A DNA stretch of 7,419 bases from DAOTWP01 sp034435675. Lineage in GTDB: Bacteria; Chloroflexota; Anaerolineae; Aggregatilineales; Phototrophicaceae. The notes beneath the pieces are model-generated. The model had not been told where the DNA came from. It did not search any database and worked only from the letters and a program-made list of their open reading frames with translations. Made by a program: the position numbers and the translations under genes. The stretch lies in the NCBI GenBank assembly GCA_034435675.1, contig DAOTWP010000218.1, positions 1-7,419 of the forward strand, read 5' to 3'. Shown here one piece after another: positions 1 to 5,572 of this stretch (positions are counted from its first letter, which is position 1; the number at the start of each line of letters is the position of its first letter).

Positions 1-32
1 AGCGGGTGTTGGGTGTAGCGGGTGTTTGTGTT
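1..32. repeat. Imperfect 16-bp tandem repeat inside the TIR-NB-ARC gene
   Basis: AGCGGGTGTT occurs at 1-10 and again at 17-26, giving two imperfect 16-bp units (12 of 16 positions identical). On the minus strand this codes for a Thr/Asn-rich piece (TNTNTRYTQHP) directly after the palindromic repeat. More units may lie beyond the edge. Confidence 0.5.
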
Positions 33-1487
33 CGTTGCTGTAGGGGTGGGTCTGAGACCCGCCCCTACGTCTGCGGCGAGATCTGCCTTCGTCAGCAGCG
101 CGGCGTCCAGCAGCGTTTGCGTGGCGGTCAGCAGCGCCATGCTGCCGGCGTCCATGCCCCACACTGCCGCCAGCGCGTCCGCGGCAAAGGTGCTGCCGGC
201 GGCAAAGACCCCCAGCGCCCGGAAGCGCGTTTGATCGTCGTCTGCCAGCGCGCTGTAGCTCAGGTTCAGCGACAGTTCCAGATTGGCGTTTTTGTCGGTC
301 TTGCTCAGTTGCAGGTTTGCCAGCGGGTTGGGCGCTTGCAGCGCCAGCAGGTACTGCGCGGCGTGCGCCAGCCCATACTTGTTCAGCCAGCGCGCCGCGA
401 TTTCCAGCGCCAGCGTGTGCCCGTCCAGCAGCGCGGCAATCTGCGCGCATTCGGCGGGCAGGGTCTCGGGGGCGCGTTTGAGCACCTCGCCGATCAGCCG
501 CAGACTCTCGTGGGTACTCAGCCGGTTCACCGCCGTGCCCTCCTCGTCCAGCAGCGCCTTATTGCGTGTGGTCACCAGCAGGCGGCAGTCTACCGTGCCA
601 AAGCTGAACGCCGGGATAATGCCCTCCTGCCAGACATCATCGAGCACAATCAGCGTGCGTGAGCCGCCCAGCAGCGTGCTGAGGTGCAGGCGCGCCTCGT
701 TCAGGTCGCCGTAGGGCTGCGTGCTGCCGTCCAGCGCGCGGGCGAGGGCGGTCATCAGCGCGGGCACGCTGTCTGCCGTCTGCGCCGGTCCCACGTCCAG
801 CCACAGAATCTGCGCGAAGGTGCGGCGCACATCGCAGTCAGCACAGACTGCCGCCGCCAGCGTGGTTTTGCCAATGCCGCCGATGCCCTGCAGCGCGGCG
901 ACTTCCTGCTGCGAGGTGATGCTGGCGATGCGCGTGCGTCCCGGCTGCGTTGGGTCGCCGATGGCAAGCTGCTGTTTGACGGCGTCGAGGTACTGCGGGC
1001 GTTCGATGTAATGCAGCGGCAGGGCGCGCGCGCCGTGCGGTTCACACAGCGGCAGCGGGTCGCTGGACACGAACTGCGCCAGCTTGTTGAGGATGTCGCC
1101 GTAGGTGCTGGCGCGCTCGCGGCAGTCAATGGCGTTGGCGCTGCGGATAGCGCGCGGGTAGTCCTGCAGCACATCGCCCAGCGTGCCCTCGCCGATGACG
1201 ACCAGCGGAATCACGGGGATGCAGTGTTTCAGCGCGTGCAGCCATTCGCGCTGCACCCACTCCGACTGCGCGGCGTGCGGTCCGACGAACATCAGCAGAT
1301 AGGTGGACTGCTCAACGGCAAGGGCGATCTCGTGCGTAAATTCGGTGCCGCGTGTCAGCAGATTCTCGCGGTCATACCAGGTGGCGGAACCCAGGCGCTT
1401 CAGGTCGTGATTCAGCTTAGCGACGAACTCCTCGTCATCCTTGCGTCCATAAGACAGAAACAGCGTACCCTTGGGTGATGTGGTCAT
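1..1487 (-). CDS. TIR-NB-ARC (STAND) protein, N-terminal part, runs off the left edge
   Basis: Reading down from the ATG at 1487, the frame stays open for 495 codons to the window edge, so the C-terminus (often TPR repeats in this family) is missing. Residues about 7-140 form a TIR domain: first strand TLFLSYGRKDD, later SEWVQREW, where W77 and E81 match the W-x3-E of NADase TIR domains, E81 being the presumed catalytic glutamate. An NB-ARC NTPase follows: P-loop GIGGIGKTT (201-209), kinase-2 LIVLDDVW (279-286), LLVTTRN (303-309), a GLPL-like GHTLAL (356-361) and a winged-helix stretch (about 403-495). Family knowledge suggests a cytosolic STAND switch: ligand sensing, NTP-driven oligomerisation, then NAD+ cleavage by the TIR, as in anti-phage systems; that role here is inferred. 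GAGAGGA at 1492-1498 is a good Shine-Dalgarno. Oddity: residues about 470-488 are encoded by a palindromic repeat and an adjacent tandem repeat inserted in frame. Confidence 0.9.
   Translation of the reverse strand, partial: MTTSPKGTLFLSYGRKDDEEFVAKLNHDLKRLGSATWYDRENLLTRGTEFTHEIALAVEQSTYLLMFVGPHAAQSEWVQREWLHALKHCIPVIPLVVIGEGTLGDVLQDYPRAIRSANAIDCRERASTYGDILNKLAQFVSSDPLPLCEPHGARALPLHYIERPQYLDAVKQQLAIGDPTQPGRTRIASITSQQEVAALQGIGGIGKTTLAAAVCADCDVRRTFAQILWLDVGPAQTADSVPALMTALARALDGSTQPYGDLNEARLHLSTLLGGSRTLIVLDDVWQEGIIPAFSFGTVDCRLLVTTRNKALLDEEGTAVNRLSTHESLRLIGEVLKRAPETLPAECAQIAALLDGHTLALEIAARWLNKYGLAHAAQYLLALQAPNPLANLQLSKTDKNANLELSLNLSYSALADDDQTRFRALGVFAAGSTFAADALAAVWGMDAGSMALLTATQTLLDAALLTKADLAADVGAGLRPTPTATNTNTRYTQHP
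40..68. repeat. 29-bp palindromic repeat, copy 1 (inside the TIR-NB-ARC coding sequence)
   Basis: Two 14-bp arms (GTAGGGGTGGGTCT and AGACCCGCCCCTAC) surround a single central G. They pair at 13 of 14 positions; the exception can form a G-U pair in RNA. It differs from copy 2 at 1562-1590 at only two of 29 positions. It lies in frame in the TIR-NB-ARC gene, adding VGAGLRPTPT and no stop codon. It resembles the short dispersed palindromes (REP/MITE-like) common in GC-rich bacterial genomes; a family name cannot be assigned from this window. Confidence 0.85.
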
Positions 1488-1491
1488 GGTT

Positions 1492-1498
1492 TCCTCTC
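1492..1498 (-). promoter_or_regulatory. Ribosome binding site of the TIR-NB-ARC gene
   Basis: The minus strand reads GAGAGGA, then AACC, then the ATG at 1487. This purine-rich site supports 1487 as the start. Confidence 0.7.
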
Positions 1499-1532
1499 GG
1501 CGCTGGCGGGCGTGTGCTGGCGCTGCATATTA

Positions 1533-1561
1533 ATTATGGCGCGGGGACCGGCGGCAGGCAA
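1533..1561 (-). promoter_or_regulatory. Sigma-70-like promoter for the TIR-NB-ARC gene
   Basis: On the minus strand TTGCCT (1556-1561, 4 of 6 to consensus) and CATAAT (1533-1538, 5 of 6) are 17 bp apart, with the ATG about 45 bases downstream. The -35 box directly abuts palindromic repeat copy 2. This is a pattern-based prediction. Confidence 0.5.
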
Positions 1562-1607
1562 GTAGGGGCAGGTCTGAGACCCGCCCCTACGGGAGCGCCC
1601 CTACGGG
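1562..1607. repeat. 29-bp palindromic repeat, copy 2, with an extra half-copy
   Basis: Positions 1562-1590 repeat the palindrome at 40-68 with 27 of 29 identities. A further half-copy follows: CGCCCCTACGGG at 1582-1593 recurs at 1596-1607, a 14-bp period. The element lies in the divergent intergenic region immediately upstream of the predicted -35 box of the TIR-NB-ARC gene. It may be an old miniature element, a transcription boundary or a protein-binding site; the sequence does not decide. Confidence 0.85.
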
Positions 1608-1694
1608 GGCAATCGCGAATGTTCAGACCGCATCTGAGCAGCATTCATTTTGATTTATCCATTAGTACACGGACAAGGTTAAGTTGCAGACCGG

Positions 1695-1716
1695 ACAAAG
1701 GGATTAATCCCCTTGT
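1695..1716. promoter_or_regulatory. 22-bp imperfect palindrome, operator-like
   Basis: The dyad is centred between 1705 and 1706 and pairs at 10 of 11 positions; its core GGGATTAATCCC is a perfect 12-bp palindrome. With no loop it suits a dimeric DNA-binding protein better than a terminator. It lies between the divergent TIR-NB-ARC and PP2C-like genes and could affect either. No regulator is identified. Confidence 0.4.
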
Positions 1717-1792
1717 TCAGCCAGCATGCTCATCTTGTTGGGCTACCAGCACCCCCGCCGGATTGCAGTCTCGCACGCTTCGCCCGCTTTCC

Positions 1793-1800
1793 TGTACAAT
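1793..1800 (+). promoter_or_regulatory. Candidate -10 region for the PP2C-like gene
   Basis: TGTACAAT contains TACAAT (5 of 6 to the -10 consensus) directly after a TG. No good -35 lies 16-18 bp upstream, so this is a weak call. It would give a leader of about 70 bases, and it favours the start at 1879 over the in-frame ATG at 1726, which lies upstream of this promoter. Confidence 0.35.
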
Positions 1801-1878
1801 GCAGCCAGTGTTCATTGTCGGATATTCCGGGCGCTGTCCACCGCGGCGCCGGTGGCTGCTGCCAGTGATGGGACTGCT

Positions 1879-3993
1879 ATGTCGTTTGAACTCGAAGCAC
1901 TTGTCGGGCATCTGTATGTCGTCGGGGGACGCGCCATCAGCGCGCCGCCGCCGGGAGTGCTGGTCGAAGTTTCGCCCAAGAAAGCCGCGCGCGGCCGCGA
2001 GGCGGATTATGTCTTCGTCGTGGTGCTGCCCTCCGGCGACAACCCCGGTCCGGGGCGCTTCTACGAGCAGATGGCGCAGCTTGCCGCCGAACGCTATTTC
2101 GACAGCAGCGGCAGTGTCACCGCCGGACTGCGGTCGCTGCTCAACGACCTGAACAAAGACCTCTACGACCACAACCAGAGCGGCAAACGTCCCTACGAAG
2201 CGAGCATCCTCTGCGCGGTGCTGCGCGGCGCAGAACTGTATGTCGGGCGGGTTGGCAGCGCGGTACTGCTGCTGCGCAATGACGGGCAGGTGGTCACATT
2301 TCCCGAAGACCTGAGCAGCGATGAAGCGCTGTTCCGCCCGCCGCTGGGCGTGCAGCCTATCCCCGACACGCGCATGACGCGCTACACGGTCAGCAGCGGC
2401 ACGCGCATGGTGCTGGGCGACGAAACGCTGGCAGAGCTGGACGCCGAAAAGCGCAGCGCGGCGCTGCAAGCGGCAGACATCAACGCGCTGCTGGCGGCAT
2501 ATAAAGATTTGGCGCTGCTGCAGCTCACCCTGCTGGCGGCGGAGTTTGTGCCGCCGGATGTGCCCGCGCCCATCCCCGTGCGCGAGGGACAGTCCACCGC
2601 CGAACTGACCGCCCCGCCCAAACGCGAAACACCCGCAGACGCCTCGGCAGGCGAACCTCGCCGTTCACGCGGATCCCGCCGCGCCCCGCTGGAGAGCGCT
2701 GCCGAGGATGTCGAGATTCGCGCAAAAAGCGGGCTGGGCACGGCGGTAAAGGGGGCAGCGCGCGGGCTGGATGTCGTCGGCAAGCTGATTGACCTGTTCT
2801 TCCCGCCGCCCAAAGCGGGGCAGCGTGGGCTGCTGGCGTCACCGCTGGCAACCGGGCTGGTGCTGCTGCTGCCGGTAGCGATTGTCGGGCTGGTGATTGT
2901 CTTCTGGCTGGGCGGCGCGCCAGTCAGCGAATTTGAGGCGTGTGTTGCCGAGGTGCAGCGCACGGCGGAGCAGGCGCGCGGGGTGTCTGCCAACGATCTG
3001 GACAACACGCGCAGCTTCTGGAATGCCGTGCTGGTGCAGATTGACAACTGTGAAACCCTGCGTCCGGACGCCACCGACCCGCTGCTGGCGGCAGTCAAAC
3101 GCGAGGGGCAGGGCATCATTGACCGGCTGGATCGCATCACCCGGCGCACAGGGCAGGTGGTGACCACGTTCCAGCAGGCGACGCTGACGCGCGTCACCAT
3201 GCAGGGACTGTCGCTGTATGTGCTGGATGGCGCGAACGATCAGGTCTACCGCGTGCAGTTGGATGGCGACGGCGTGACGCTGAGTTCGCGCGAGGCAATT
3301 GGACCGATGCGCCGCGATGCCGTCACCGATGGGCTGATCATCGGCGATATTGTGGACATCGCCTATGATGAGCTGAACACGCAGATTGTGGCGGTGGGGC
3401 GTTCCGGCGTGGTGGTAAGCTGCCCCACGCGCCTGCCGCAGTCCTGCGAGGCGACGCGCCTGCTGGCGAGCGAAAACTGGGTGACGCCGGTGGCGACGAC
3501 ATTTTATCGCGGCACGCTGTATATCCTCGACCCCGGCGCGAACCAGATCTGGCGCTACCAGCCGTCCGGCGGGGTGTTCCCCAATGCGCCGCAGGACTAC
3601 TTCAGCGGGCAGCGCCCCAACATCCAGAGCGCGGTGGACTTTGGCATTGACACCAACGGCGCGGTGTATATCCTGCGCGGCGACGGCGTGATCGCCAAGT
3701 ACTTCGGCGCAGAGGCGCAGGCGTTCGGCTATGGCGGCTTCGAGCCGTCTGCACCGCCGGGCAGCGCAACGGCGATGTTCCTCAACAGCAGCCCGATCAA
3801 CCCGGCGATCTACGTGGCGGACAGCCGCACGCGCACGATCTATTACATGTCGCAGGCGGGCACGTTCTTCGCCACCTACCGCACGTTTGACGAAGACCAG
3901 TTCGCGCTGCTGGCGGACGTGGTCGCCGAGCCGAGCCTGAACGTGATCTACGCGGTATCCGGCAACAGCCTCTTCGCGCTGCAAGGCGAGTGA
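1879..3993 (+). CDS. PP2C-like pseudophosphatase with one membrane span and a beta-propeller
   Basis: The 704-residue product starts MSFELEALVG. Residues about 1-235 have a PP2C-like pattern (ILCAVLRGAELYVGRVGSAVLLL at 110-132 cut here only by description of its strands; then PPLGVQP and GTRMVLGDETLAE), but the metal-binding aspartates of active PP2C enzymes appear to be missing: VGSAV replaces the usual GDS, and GDETLAE replaces SDGL. A Pro- and Arg-rich linker (about 240-315) leads to one membrane helix (about 324-344). Then come a probably helical segment (about 350-440) and at least six propeller-like strands with LYVLD, LYILD, VYILR, IYVAD and IYAVS motifs (446-704). Cysteines 355/391 and 515/523 lie on the presumed outer face and could pair. 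Likely role, by inference: a membrane sensor or scaffold with a cytoplasmic phosphatase-like domain, not an active enzyme. The in-frame ATG at 1726 would add 51 unconvincing residues; GGGA at 1870-1873 is a weak ribosome site for 1879. Confidence 0.75.
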   Translation: MSFELEALVGHLYVVGGRAISAPPPGVLVEVSPKKAARGREADYVFVVVLPSGDNPGPGRFYEQMAQLAAERYFDSSGSVTAGLRSLLNDLNKDLYDHNQSGKRPYEASILCAVLRGAELYVGRVGSAVLLLRNDGQVVTFPEDLSSDEALFRPPLGVQPIPDTRMTRYTVSSGTRMVLGDETLAELDAEKRSAALQAADINALLAAYKDLALLQLTLLAAEFVPPDVPAPIPVREGQSTAELTAPPKRETPADASAGEPRRSRGSRRAPLESAAEDVEIRAKSGLGTAVKGAARGLDVVGKLIDLFFPPPKAGQRGLLASPLATGLVLLLPVAIVGLVIVFWLGGAPVSEFEACVAEVQRTAEQARGVSANDLDNTRSFWNAVLVQIDNCETLRPDATDPLLAAVKREGQGIIDRLDRITRRTGQVVTTFQQATLTRVTMQGLSLYVLDGANDQVYRVQLDGDGVTLSSREAIGPMRRDAVTDGLIIGDIVDIAYDELNTQIVAVGRSGVVVSCPTRLPQSCEATRLLASENWVTPVATTFYRGTLYILDPGANQIWRYQPSGGVFPNAPQDYFSGQRPNIQSAVDFGIDTNGAVYILRGDGVIAKYFGAEAQAFGYGGFEPSAPPGSATAMFLNSSPINPAIYVADSRTRTIYYMSQAGTFFATYRTFDEDQFALLADVVAEPSLNVIYAVSGNSLFALQGE

Positions 3994-4001
3994 GGGAGGC
4001 G

Positions 4002-4010
4002 TGCTATAAT
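4002..4010 (+). promoter_or_regulatory. Extended -10 promoter of the 74-residue protein gene
   Basis: TGCTATAAT is a perfect extended -10 element (TGn plus TATAAT). It starts nine bases after the stop codon of the PP2C-like gene and about 42 bases before the next ATG. No clear -35 is visible, which extended -10 promoters tolerate. It indicates that the small gene can be transcribed independently. Confidence 0.7.
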
Positions 4011-4051
4011 AGAAAGGTACTTGAGGAAACCAACAAGCGAGGACGGACACG

Positions 4052-4276
4052 ATGACGAATGCCGACAATCCGCTGGAACCCGATATGGTGGAAACTATCA
4101 AGAAGCGCCTGCTGCAAACCATCAAGGCGCGCATGGAAGGCACGCTCAACCCCGCGTCCGCCGCTGACCTGCGCATGTTCGACGACCTGCTGGCGGAACT
4201 GCTGAAAGAGGAGAGCATCGTGCTCAGCCGGGGCGAGCGCGAACGCCTGCGCGACGATTTGCTGGGGGCATTTTAG
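4052..4276 (+). CDS. 74-residue protein resembling the N-terminal region of CpaF/TadA ATPases
   Basis: The product is short, charged and probably all-helical, with no signal peptide or membrane span. Its second half (DLRMFDDLLAELLKEE, then VLSRGERERLRDDLL) resembles the helical segment before the ATPase core of CpaF-type type II/IV secretion and Flp/Tad pilus motors, where LL-x-EE, LSR-x-ERERL and a following LG are typical. Here the protein ends at LLGAF, just where the GxGPLE stretch and ATPase would begin; no Walker motif follows. GAGGA at 4039-4043, eight bases before the ATG, is a good ribosome site, and an extended -10 lies upstream, so it looks like a designed small gene and not a random ORF. 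It could be a stand-alone adaptor or decoy of that domain, or the remnant of a lost cpaF. The family link is from remembered motif resemblance. Confidence 0.75.
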   Translation: MTNADNPLEPDMVETIKKRLLQTIKARMEGTLNPASAADLRMFDDLLAELLKEESIVLSRGERERLRDDLLGAF

Positions 4277-4299
4277 CAGCGCCTTTGCGTCGCCGCCCC

Positions 4300-5334
4300 T
4301 CATACCAGCGCGAGCAGATTGTCAAACACCTGCCATGCACCGTCATCAGTATTGCTGATTACCGTAATCTCGGTCTGTTCCTGGGGCAGCCATGTCGAGA
4401 TGAACGACACGCCCGGATCAGACCCCACACCGTAATAACGCCGGATAACCTCGCCATCGCGCACAATCCAGATGCCACAGCCATAAGCGCGGGTGTCGCC
4501 AACTTCCGGATTGACTGCCGTATGCGGGTGCAGGAACTGCGCGGTCAGCTCCGCGTTGAGCAGTCTGTGCCCAAACAGTGCATCCCAGAAGCGCCCCACA
4601 TCCGGCGCGGTGACCAACACGCCGCCATCCGGTCCACCGATGATCGGAACATCAAATATGTTGCTGCGCCAGCTTCCGTCAGCGGCATCAATGTAGCCCA
4701 GGGCAGTGCGCGCAGGCAGTTGATTCAGCGGAAAGAAACCGGACTCGACCATACCCGCCCGCCGGAGTACGTGCGCCGTGACATAGTCGGTATACGCCTG
4801 CCCGGACACCGCTTCAATCATCAGACCCAGCAGGATATAGCCCCCGTTGCTGTAGCTGAAACGTTCGCCCGGCTTAAACTTCATCGGCGCATTCTGGAAC
4901 AGCGGCAGAAAATCGCGCGGGGTGCGCATGGTATAGCTGGGGTATTCTGCCCACAGCGCGCCAAAATCCGCGTCCTCACCCAACAGGTCTTCGTCGAAGT
5001 AGTCCGGCACGCCGCTGGTGTGGGTCAGCAAATGGCGCACCGTGATATCAGGGGCGAACTGCGGGAAGGCGGCGTGCACCACGTCCTGCAAGCGTGTCTC
5101 AAAGGTCAGTTTGCCCTGCTCGATGAGCTGGCAGACCGCCACACCGGTGAGCAGCTTGGTGCCGGACGCAATGCCAAAGCGTGTGTGCAGCGTATTAGGC
5201 AGTTCGTCGGCACGGTTGGCATAGCCGAAGCCCGCGCCAAACAACGCCTCGCCGCCGCGCCGGACAGACACAACGCCTGCGAAGCCGTCGTGCTGCGCCA
5301 TCAACTGCTCAATAGTGGATCGTTGCAGCGGCAT
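4300..5334 (-). CDS. Serine hydrolase, beta-lactamase/D-Ala-D-Ala peptidase/esterase family
   Basis: The 344-residue product starts MPLQRSTIEQ and matches the class C beta-lactamase-like fold (Beta-lactamase family, Pfam PF00144) in length and motifs. S57-G-T-K60 is the SxxK nucleophile/base pair, Y161-S-N163 the YxN motif, and YYGVGSDPGVSF (300-311) stands where KTG or HxG lies. RHLLTHTSG (100-108) is a family hallmark. There is no signal peptide, so it is probably cytoplasmic. The family covers peptidases, amidases and esterases, and the substrate cannot be read from sequence; antibiotic hydrolysis should not be assumed. The start at 5334 has GGAGGGG with ideal spacing (5338-5344). Alternatives are ATG 5358 (ribosome site GGGGGA in a hairpin loop), ATG 5385 and GTG 5418; the last two lie within or upstream of the predicted promoter. 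It converges with the 74-residue protein gene, leaving 23 bp. Confidence 0.9.
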   Translation of the reverse strand: MPLQRSTIEQLMAQHDGFAGVVSVRRGGEALFGAGFGYANRADELPNTLHTRFGIASGTKLLTGVAVCQLIEQGKLTFETRLQDVVHAAFPQFAPDITVRHLLTHTSGVPDYFDEDLLGEDADFGALWAEYPSYTMRTPRDFLPLFQNAPMKFKPGERFSYSNGGYILLGLMIEAVSGQAYTDYVTAHVLRRAGMVESGFFPLNQLPARTALGYIDAADGSWRSNIFDVPIIGGPDGGVLVTAPDVGRFWDALFGHRLLNAELTAQFLHPHTAVNPEVGDTRAYGCGIWIVRDGEVIRRYYGVGSDPGVSFISTWLPQEQTEITVISNTDDGAWQVFDNLLALV

Positions 5335-5337
5335 ATT

Positions 5338-5344
5338 CCCCTCC
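5338..5344 (-). promoter_or_regulatory. Ribosome binding site that decides the hydrolase start
   Basis: GGAGGGG on the minus strand is followed by AAT and then the ATG at 5334. It is the strongest Shine-Dalgarno among the candidate starts. Confidence 0.65.
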
Positions 5345-5354
5345 GTGTGCCCGG

Positions 5355-5379
5355 TCATGCTTTCCCCCGCAAAGCATGA
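5355..5379 (-). promoter_or_regulatory. Leader hairpin of the hydrolase mRNA
   Basis: TCATGCTTT (5355-5363) and AAAGCATGA (5371-5379) form a perfect 9-bp stem with a 7-base loop. With the predicted promoter, transcription would begin at about 5377, so the hairpin would form at the very 5' end of the mRNA. The loop holds GGGGG and the 3' arm holds the alternative ATG at 5358, so folding could block that start while leaving 5334 open. It may also protect the 5' end. Confidence 0.5.
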
Positions 5380-5383
5380 TCCC

Positions 5384-5411
5384 ATGATAGTATCAAATAT
5401 GATAGTATCAA
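5384..5411 (-). promoter_or_regulatory. Promoter of the serine hydrolase gene
   Basis: On the minus strand TTGATA (5406-5411, 5 of 6 to consensus) and TATCAT (5384-5389, 5 of 6) are separated by 16 bp. Both hexamers lie inside the two 15-bp tandem repeats, so a protein bound there would cover the promoter. Confidence 0.55.
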
Positions 5412-5413
5412 AT
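5384..5413. repeat. Two perfect 15-bp tandem repeats with an 11-bp palindrome in each, operator-like
   Basis: ATGATAGTATCAAAT occurs at 5384-5398 and again, without mismatch, at 5399-5413. Each unit contains the palindrome TGATAGTATCA. The arrangement, two adjacent dyads overlapping a promoter, is typical of a dimeric repressor's tandem operator. I do not recognise the regulator. Confidence 0.7.
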
Positions 5414-5418
5414 TGCAC

Positions 5419-5572
5419 AGCGCGCAGGCAGGTCAGCGCTGCGCTGCTGCGGCACGCTGGACCCGCCCAAGCACGGGGACGAGGATTAACGGCAGCATGT
5501 ATGCCCTGAACGACCCCCAGCGCCGGTCATAATCATGTATACTGGGATGGTGATTTCAGGAGACAGCAGCCC
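5419..5572. promoter_or_regulatory. Divergent intergenic region with candidate promoter for the Uma2 gene
   Basis: Plus-strand -10-like hexamers CATAAT (5528-5533) and TATACT (5538-5543, directly after a TG) lie 30-45 bases before the ATG at 5573. No convincing -35 accompanies either, so the exact promoter is unsettled. AGGAG at 5558-5562 is the ribosome site, ten bases from the ATG. I see no other feature here. Confidence 0.4.

Larger units (their letters stand above)
1608..1878. other. Non-coding part of the divergent intergenic region
   Basis: About 270 bases between the repeat and the start of the PP2C-like gene. They hold an AT-richer stretch (about 1640-1720), two direct copies of GGACAA (1671-1676 and 1693-1698, 22 bp apart), a 22-bp imperfect palindrome (1695-1716), a -10-like TACAAT (1795-1800) and a 6-bp hairpin (1838-1855). 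Plus-strand frames run through it, but none has a convincing start or product. I see no RNA gene. Confidence 0.6.

Noticed and set aside
6..1478. Plus-strand open frames opposite the TIR-NB-ARC gene
   Set aside because: They encode low-complexity Gln/Arg/Ala-rich peptides, while the minus strand has TIR and NB-ARC motifs in one unbroken frame of 495 codons.
1562..1607. CRISPR repeat or transposon end
   Set aside because: Only two full copies 1.5 kb apart, no spacer array, no transposase and no target-site duplication that I can see.
1726..1878. N-terminal extension of the PP2C-like protein from ATG 1726
   Set aside because: The 51 extra residues have no domain pattern, the candidate promoter lies inside them, and no ribosome site precedes 1726. 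The open frame is probably accidental.
2839..4218. Long minus-strand open frame opposite the propeller region
   Set aside because: Its translation is rich in Arg, His, Val and Gln with no domain pattern, and it starts inside the 74-residue gene. The plus strand has the coherent protein; this is a GC-rich shadow.
4277..4299. Possible terminator between the 74-residue and hydrolase genes
   Set aside because: Only a 5-bp GGGGC/GCCCC pairing with a long loop can be drawn, too weak to call.
4285..5379. Plus-strand open frame opposite the serine hydrolase gene
   Set aside because: No family motif; the minus strand carries SxxK, YxN and other hydrolase motifs.
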